Below are positions 61,472-64,000 of a stretch of DNA of 64,000 nt, one piece after another. This DNA is from Komarekiella atlantica HA4396-MV6 (GTDB taxonomy: Bacteria > Cyanobacteriota > Cyanobacteriia > Cyanobacteriales > Nostocaceae). Both the position numbers and the translations under genes were made by a program. A model generated the notes under the pieces. The model saw only the letters and a program-made list of their open reading frames with translations. It was not told the origin of the DNA and made no database searches. The first letter of the stretch is position 1, and each line of letters starts with the position of its first letter. The DNA is taken from assembly GCA_019359395.1 (NCBI GenBank), contig JAHHHK010000019.1:62001-126000 (forward strand), written 5' to 3'.

Positions 61472-62275
61472 ATGAATAGTTCGTTGATCCGACCTTTAGC
61501 TGTCGTGACGGGAGCCTCTAACGGCATCGGTTACGAACTAGCTAAACAGTTTGCTCAAAACGGCTTTGATCTCCTAGTCACAGCCACCGGATCGAGTATC
61601 AATGAAGCTGCTCAAACTTTTGAGGAACTAGGTGTCAAGGTTGAGACAGTACAGGCTGATCTCGCTAACTATGGGGGTGTCGAGACGCTCTACAATAAGA
61701 TTAAGGCGACTAGGCGTCCAGTGGATGCGATCGCCATTAACGCAGGTGTCGGCGTCGGCGGCGAATTTGCTCGTGAAACCGACCTGAAGGATGAACTCAA
61801 TCTGATCAACCTAAATGTTGTGTCATCTGTACATCTCGGCAAACGAGTAGTGAAGGACATGGTTGAGCGCGGCAAAGGTCGAATTCTCTTTACATCGTCA
61901 ATCGCCGCTTTGATGCCTGGCCCATTCGAGACAGTCTACGCGGCCTCTAAGGCATTTGTGCAATCCTTTGCGGAGGGATTACGCAACGAGTTGAAGGACA
62001 CAGGTGTCACCGTCACCACGCTTATGCCCGGGCCGACTGATACCAACTTCTTCCACCGTGCGGGTATGGACGACACCAAGGTAGGCGCGAGTCAAAAAGA
62101 TGACCCAGGTGAGGTCGCTAAGCAAGGTTTCGACGCCTTGATGGCAGGTAAGGATCACATCATCGCGGGTTCGCTCAAGACGAAACTTCAAGGTACTGTA
62201 AGCAAAATTTTGCCTGATACTATCAATGCTGAACAGCACCGCCGACTCACTGAGCCGGGGTCAGCCAATAAGTAA
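61472..62275 (+). CDS. Short-chain dehydrogenase/reductase
   Basis: About 267 residues from the ATG at 61472. The open frame runs back to a TTG at 61385, but those 29 residues are not typical of SDRs. Classical SDR motifs: VVTGASNGIGYELA (TGxxxGxG), NAGVG, a catalytic Ser in ILFTSSIAA, YAASK (Tyr and Lys), and MPGPTDTNF. It reduces or oxidises an unknown alcohol/ketone using NAD(P). Codon use looks more G+C-rich than its neighbours, suggesting transfer with the next gene. Confidence 0.9.
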   Translation: MNSSLIRPLAVVTGASNGIGYELAKQFAQNGFDLLVTATGSSINEAAQTFEELGVKVETVQADLANYGGVETLYNKIKATRRPVDAIAINAGVGVGGEFARETDLKDELNLINLNVVSSVHLGKRVVKDMVERGKGRILFTSSIAALMPGPFETVYAASKAFVQSFAEGLRNELKDTGVTVTTLMPGPTDTNFFHRAGMDDTKVGASQKDDPGEVAKQGFDALMAGKDHIIAGSLKTKLQGTVSKILPDTINAEQHRRLTEPGSANK

Positions 62276-62404
62276 TTTACGTATAGTAATCAAGGCAAGG
62301 CCGTTTCTCTACGAGAGGCGATACTAACGCCAATGCGATCGCGCAGTCGATAATCTTACACATTTAGGATGGTTCTGAGGAGTCAGAGTCGTAACGGAGG
62401 ATTC

Positions 62405-63247
62405 ATGCAAATTCATCATCTCAATTGTGGTTGCATGTGCCCGATTGGCGGGGCACTCTTCGATGGCTTCAGTCGCGGCCCAACGGCTCACCTTGTTTGC
62501 CACTGTCTGCTAGTCGAGACAAACCGGGGACTTGTTCTAATTGATACTGGCTTTGGACTGCGCGATATCAACTTGCCTTACTCCCGACTCAGCCCGTTCT
62601 TCATTCATTTCAATCGCATTCAGTTTGATCAGAAATACACGGCACTCACTCAAATTGAGCAGCTCGGATTTTCCCCGCAAGACGTGCGTCATATTGTACT
62701 AACTCATCTCGATTTTGATCATGCTGGTGGTCTAGAGGATTTTCCTGAAGCAACCGTGCATGTAATGCAGACTGAGATTGAAACTGCACAAGACCGACAC
62801 GGCTTCATTGCCAGAGGGCGCTATCGTCCAGAACAGTGGGACGAGGTTAAGCACTGGAAGCACTATTCAAAAGGAGGTGAACCTTGGTTTGGCTTTGAAG
62901 CAGTACGTGACCTCGACGGACTACCGCCAGAAATCCTCCTCATCCCGCTTGCCGGTCACACGCGGGGTCATGCAGGTATCGCTATTGAAACGCCGGAAGG
63001 CTGGCTTCTACATGCTGGCGATGCTTACTTTTATCGACATGAGATGGGATCTGCCAAACCGCACTGTACACCTGGTCTACGTGCTTACCAGTGGATGATG
63101 GAGGTAGACCGCAAGGCTCGGTTGCTCAATCAAGACCGACTACGTGCATTATCGCGCGATCGCAGTCAGGATGTGCGCCTCTTTTGTAGTCACGACGCTA
63201 TGGAGTTTAAAGCGTTCGCTGACCAATCTAGTGGCTTTCAAAACTAG
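62405..63247 (+). CDS. Metallo-beta-lactamase-fold hydrolase, lactonase-like
   Basis: About 280 residues from the ATG at 62405, which follows GGAGG with 3-base spacing; the frame extends back to 62369. The metal site reads LTHLDFDHAGGL, so the second position of HxHxDH is Asp. LAGHTRGHAG and LLHAGDAYF supply further metal ligands. Overall it resembles the N-acyl-homoserine lactonase branch of the fold. It lies 129 bp after the SDR on the same strand. The substrate is unknown. Confidence 0.85.
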   Translation: MQIHHLNCGCMCPIGGALFDGFSRGPTAHLVCHCLLVETNRGLVLIDTGFGLRDINLPYSRLSPFFIHFNRIQFDQKYTALTQIEQLGFSPQDVRHIVLTHLDFDHAGGLEDFPEATVHVMQTEIETAQDRHGFIARGRYRPEQWDEVKHWKHYSKGGEPWFGFEAVRDLDGLPPEILLIPLAGHTRGHAGIAIETPEGWLLHAGDAYFYRHEMGSAKPHCTPGLRAYQWMMEVDRKARLLNQDRLRALSRDRSQDVRLFCSHDAMEFKAFADQSSGFQN

Positions 63248-63547
63248 AAATTTCATCATTTATGAAGGTTATGCCAGTCAAATCAATGCTGGAACCAGAA
63301 CTTATTCATGCTGCTGAGCCTTCAGTGCCATATACTGAAACTCAACGCAGAAATACTCATGCTCGTAACTAAGTCTCTATGTATAAGATTCGCTAGCAAA
63401 GTCTCGTAACCCCTTTACTAGTTGCAACAGACAAGGAAAGCACCTGTCTGATGTAGTTTTGTGCAACTGAGTGACAAATTTTTTGGGGTTGCGAGGTTTC
63501 TTTTATGCCAATTAATGCCAGCGAATTGATAAAAGAGGAAACCAGTT
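63248..63547. other. Intergenic region
   Basis: About 300 bp. A 36-codon frame at 63262-63372 has no ribosome site and no resemblance to known peptides. A good AGAGGA ribosome site lies just before 63548. Confidence 0.45.
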
Positions 63548-63750
63548 ATGAGTCTAGCGGTTATAGTTCATTTTGCAGATTTCCATTTCGACTATTACAG
63601 CATTATTCTCCACAGAACCAAGCCGCAAGTGTTAATGCTAGCTAACGAAAATGGCTGGTCTTTGCCGTGGTTTGTGCTCCTGCTGACTATTCGGGTTTTT
63701 GCGGTCAATATTATACGCCCAGTAAATAACAGTACGTACAAAATATATTC
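63548..63750 (+). pseudogene. Truncated gene fragment, unknown
   Basis: An ATG with a well-placed AGAGGA site opens a frame whose first ~45 residues (SLAVIVHFADFHFDYYSIIL, PQVLMLANENGWSLP) look like a real N-terminal domain, perhaps of a phosphotransferase- or Nudix-type protein. From about 63700 the sequence loses that character, and the open frame continues to 63946 only by running antisense through the 3' end of the minus-strand gene. I read this as a gene cut short by rearrangement. Confidence 0.35.
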
Positions 63751-63752
63751 TC

Positions 63753-64000
63753 TCAACTCACTGAAATCACCACGCCCACACTTTCATTCGCCAACCTATC
63801 CACCGCACACACAGCATAAGTTCCCGGTTGGACAGTGGCAAAGGTTGTGCCAGCAGATAAAACTCGCTGAAGCGTCCAAGTATCTCCACTTTGGCGATAA
63901 AGCGTCCAGGAACGAATCGGTTGATTATCACCAGGTTGCCAACTAAGTTTGCGGTTGTTGACTTGCAGTCCTGTGGGAGGGGATGGCGGTGTTGTGTTCT
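63753..64000 (-). CDS. C-terminal part of a protein with an FN3-like end, runs off the window
   Basis: An open minus-strand frame enters at the window edge and stops at 63753. Its 81 residues include PPTGLQVNNRKLSWQPGDNQ, SWTLYRQSGDTWTLQRVL and PGTYAVCAVDRLANESVGVV, a fibronectin-III-like beta domain. In cyanobacteria such a tail is typical of secreted glycoside-hydrolase-like (GHL10/family 10-like) proteins, but the catalytic part is outside the window, so this is a suggestion only. Confidence 0.65.
   Translation of the reverse strand, partial: NTTPPSPPTGLQVNNRKLSWQPGDNQPIRSWTLYRQSGDTWTLQRVLSAGTTFATVQPGTYAVCAVDRLANESVGVVISVS

Noticed and set aside
63262-63372. 36-codon frame after the lactonase-like gene
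   Set aside because: Has an ATG and a stop but no ribosome site, no hydrophobic segment and no recognisable motif.

Overview
The window looks like chromosome from a filamentous, Nostoc-type cyanobacterium. The reasons are many HIP1 octamers (GCGATCGC) on both strands, heptamer-based short tandem repeats (CAGTAAA/TTTACTG, GGGACTG and AAATCCA types), dispersed palindromic and MITE-like repeats, pentapeptide-repeat and PEP-CTERM proteins, and many genes of cyanobacterial type. No rRNA, tRNA, CRISPR array, transposase gene or phage module was found.

Region 1 (981-17053) is a single-strand block that reads as a specialised lipid or polyketide pathway: a stand-alone fatty acyl-AMP ligase, three consecutive histidine-box desaturases, two almost identical acyl carrier proteins, a cyclopropane-synthase-type methyltransferase, a KS-AT polyketide synthase protein, a Tat-exported GMC oxidoreductase, a PEP-CTERM surface protein and a FAAL-ACP-thioester reductase fusion. 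The simplest reading is that a fatty acid is activated, put on an ACP, desaturated and methylated or cyclopropanated, then released reductively as an aldehyde or alcohol. The KS-AT protein is odd: the AT lacks its nucleophilic Ser and the AFHS segment, and the KS has Tyr in place of the NxGH histidine, although the 827-codon frame is intact.

Region 2 (17054-25671) starts with a 10-copy tandem array. It continues with MAPEG, a J-domain/pentapeptide protein, glutathione peroxidase, an SDR protein, an alpha/beta-hydrolase-fold protein without its catalytic residues, a peroxiredoxin-glutaredoxin fusion, a Nif11 peptide, and a TetR regulator with an evident operator next to a glutathione S-transferase. 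The theme is redox and electrophile defence.

Region 3 (25791-31841) holds tldD and pmbA/tldE, split by a four-helix-bundle gene with heptamer repeats at both ends, then a secreted pentapeptide protein and a repeat-rich, gene-poor stretch with a truncated glycosyltransferase-like ORF.

Region 4 (32310-44746) is mostly housekeeping: UV-damage endonuclease, an Hsp70-like protein, an orphan sugar-type ABC permease, a pilin-GH-like protein, purN, a CPBP protease, a DUF3326-type protein, a 2Fe-2S ferredoxin, and acnB with a 28-bp palindromic repeat apparently inserted in frame.

Region 5 (44818-51077) groups small stress proteins (CsbD, GlsB/YeaQ, a general-stress-type protein) with a three-receiver hybrid histidine kinase. 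Region 6 (51297-54243) is an unusual minus-strand pair: a vWA/TROVE-like protein and a partner with a C-terminal helix-turn-helix, separated by a 12-unit 21-bp repeat that is itself open as a bridging frame.

Region 7 (54781-64000) contains a TPR protein built from exact 120-bp units, a DUF5895-like protein, mltA with a butted small gene, a PhnD-like lipoprotein, an SDR plus metallo-beta-lactamase-fold pair, and the 3' end of a minus-strand gene that runs off the window.
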